Shown: piece after piece, positions 63,630 through 64,000 of the stretch | How positions within the stretch are numbered: the stretch's first letter is position 1 | Layout: each line of letters opens with the position of its first letter | From: Kalaharituber pfeilii | Taxonomy: Eukaryota; Ascomycota; Pezizomycetes; Pezizales; Pezizaceae | Direction of reading: 5' to 3' | NCBI GenBank assembly: GCA_015179045.1 | Contig: WHUZ01000097.1 | Coordinates: forward strand, 124,001 to 188,000 | DNA length: 64,000 bases | Program-made: the position numbers and the translations under genes | Notes under the pieces: generated by a model | Told to the model about the DNA's origin: nothing | The model's database searches: none | Seen by the model: the letters and a program-made list of their open reading frames with translations, nothing else

Positions 63630-63960
63630 CGGTACGTTGGCTTGCCTGTTGGACTGTTTGGTTAGGAGAACAATAAAAAAAAGTGTACTGCCTAGAGATT
63701 GAAGAAAAATATGCCAAAAACCTCACATACCAAGATTTCGGAGTGTTGGTCCTTCAACAACTGCCAGTTTTATTATGTACTCCCACTAACGTTGGCTTGC
63801 CTGTTGGACTGTTTGGTTAGGAAAACAATATAAAAAAGTGTGCCGCCCAGAACTTAAAGAAAAAACCTCACATACCAGGATTCCGGAGTGTTTGTCCTTC
63901 AACAGCTGCGGACGTTATAATCCGCGATAATATTGATGAGATTCCCTTCTACTTGGCCAC
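63630..63960 (-). repeat. About 150-bp tandem duplication at the gene C 5' end
   Basis: CGTTGGCTTGCCTGTTGGAC...CAACAACTGC (63633-63770) recurs at 63790-63915. On the minus strand each copy holds a short exon-like end followed by GGTATGTGAGG (donor-like) and ends with CTAACCAAACAG (branch and acceptor-like). This looks like duplication of a 5' exon-intron unit of gene C; which copy is used cannot be told. The gene may begin outside the window. Confidence 0.6.
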
Positions 63961-64000
63961 CCACTGGAGGAAAACATAAAACTTGTCAATTGACCGAATA

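Overview
The window looks like repeat-dominated nuclear DNA of a filamentous fungus. Evidence seen directly: short GT-AG introns (about 50-170 nt) with CTGAC/TACTAAC-type branch sites; Tad-like non-LTR retrotransposon pieces with RNase H motifs and poly(A) tails; a pogo/Fot1-like DDE transposon; solo LTRs; TA-flanked miniature transposons; very large minisatellite arrays. A truffle-like ascomycete (Pezizomycetes) would fit this repeat load, but the species is inference. No rRNA, tRNA or CRISPR array was seen.

Layout. 1-9.4 kb: a 66-bp satellite (1.1-3.4 kb), a solo LTR, two TA-flanked inverted-repeat elements and LINE tails. 9.4-12.7 kb: the second, larger 66-bp satellite array. 14.2-26.7 kb: the gene island. 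It holds gene A (minus; five exons; ParB/sulfiredoxin-like GxHR motif; one in-frame TAG), a solo LTR, pseudogene B (plus), a 405-bp MITE and gene D (plus; TET/JBP-like 2OG-Fe(II) oxygenase; one in-frame TAG; 43-bp minisatellite inside its intron). 27-35 kb: SINE-like and gag-only LINE-derived elements inserted in minisatellites. 35.4-41.5 kb: a 1.5-kb tandem duplication whose second half is split by a complete pogo element (37196-39918). 42-51.4 kb: hairpin-rich repeats, LINE RNase H fragments with nested insertions, 33-bp minisatellites and another gag-only element. 51.5-54.7 kb: a palindrome-bearing satellite of about 52 bp. 54.8-59.4 kb: a LINE fragment split by a fold-back pogo derivative, a segmental duplication of the 5.8-6.5 kb region, a 300-bp-arm inverted repeat and a solo LTR. 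59.4-63.6 kb: gene C (minus), seven exons joining in frame to 1214 codons; it is the intact paralogue of pseudogene B.

How things relate. B and C are one uncharacterised family; A and B are divergently arranged, and the oxygenase gene D follows B. The retroelements form a parasite chain: autonomous Tad-like LINEs, here only fragments, have apparently mobilised ORF1-only (half-LINE) elements, tail-only insertions and a SINE-like element sharing the same 3' tail. Paralogous empty sites inside the window make several insertions exact to the base. CpG-type decay of the satellite suggests cytosine methylation, which makes the TET/JBP-like gene noteworthy.
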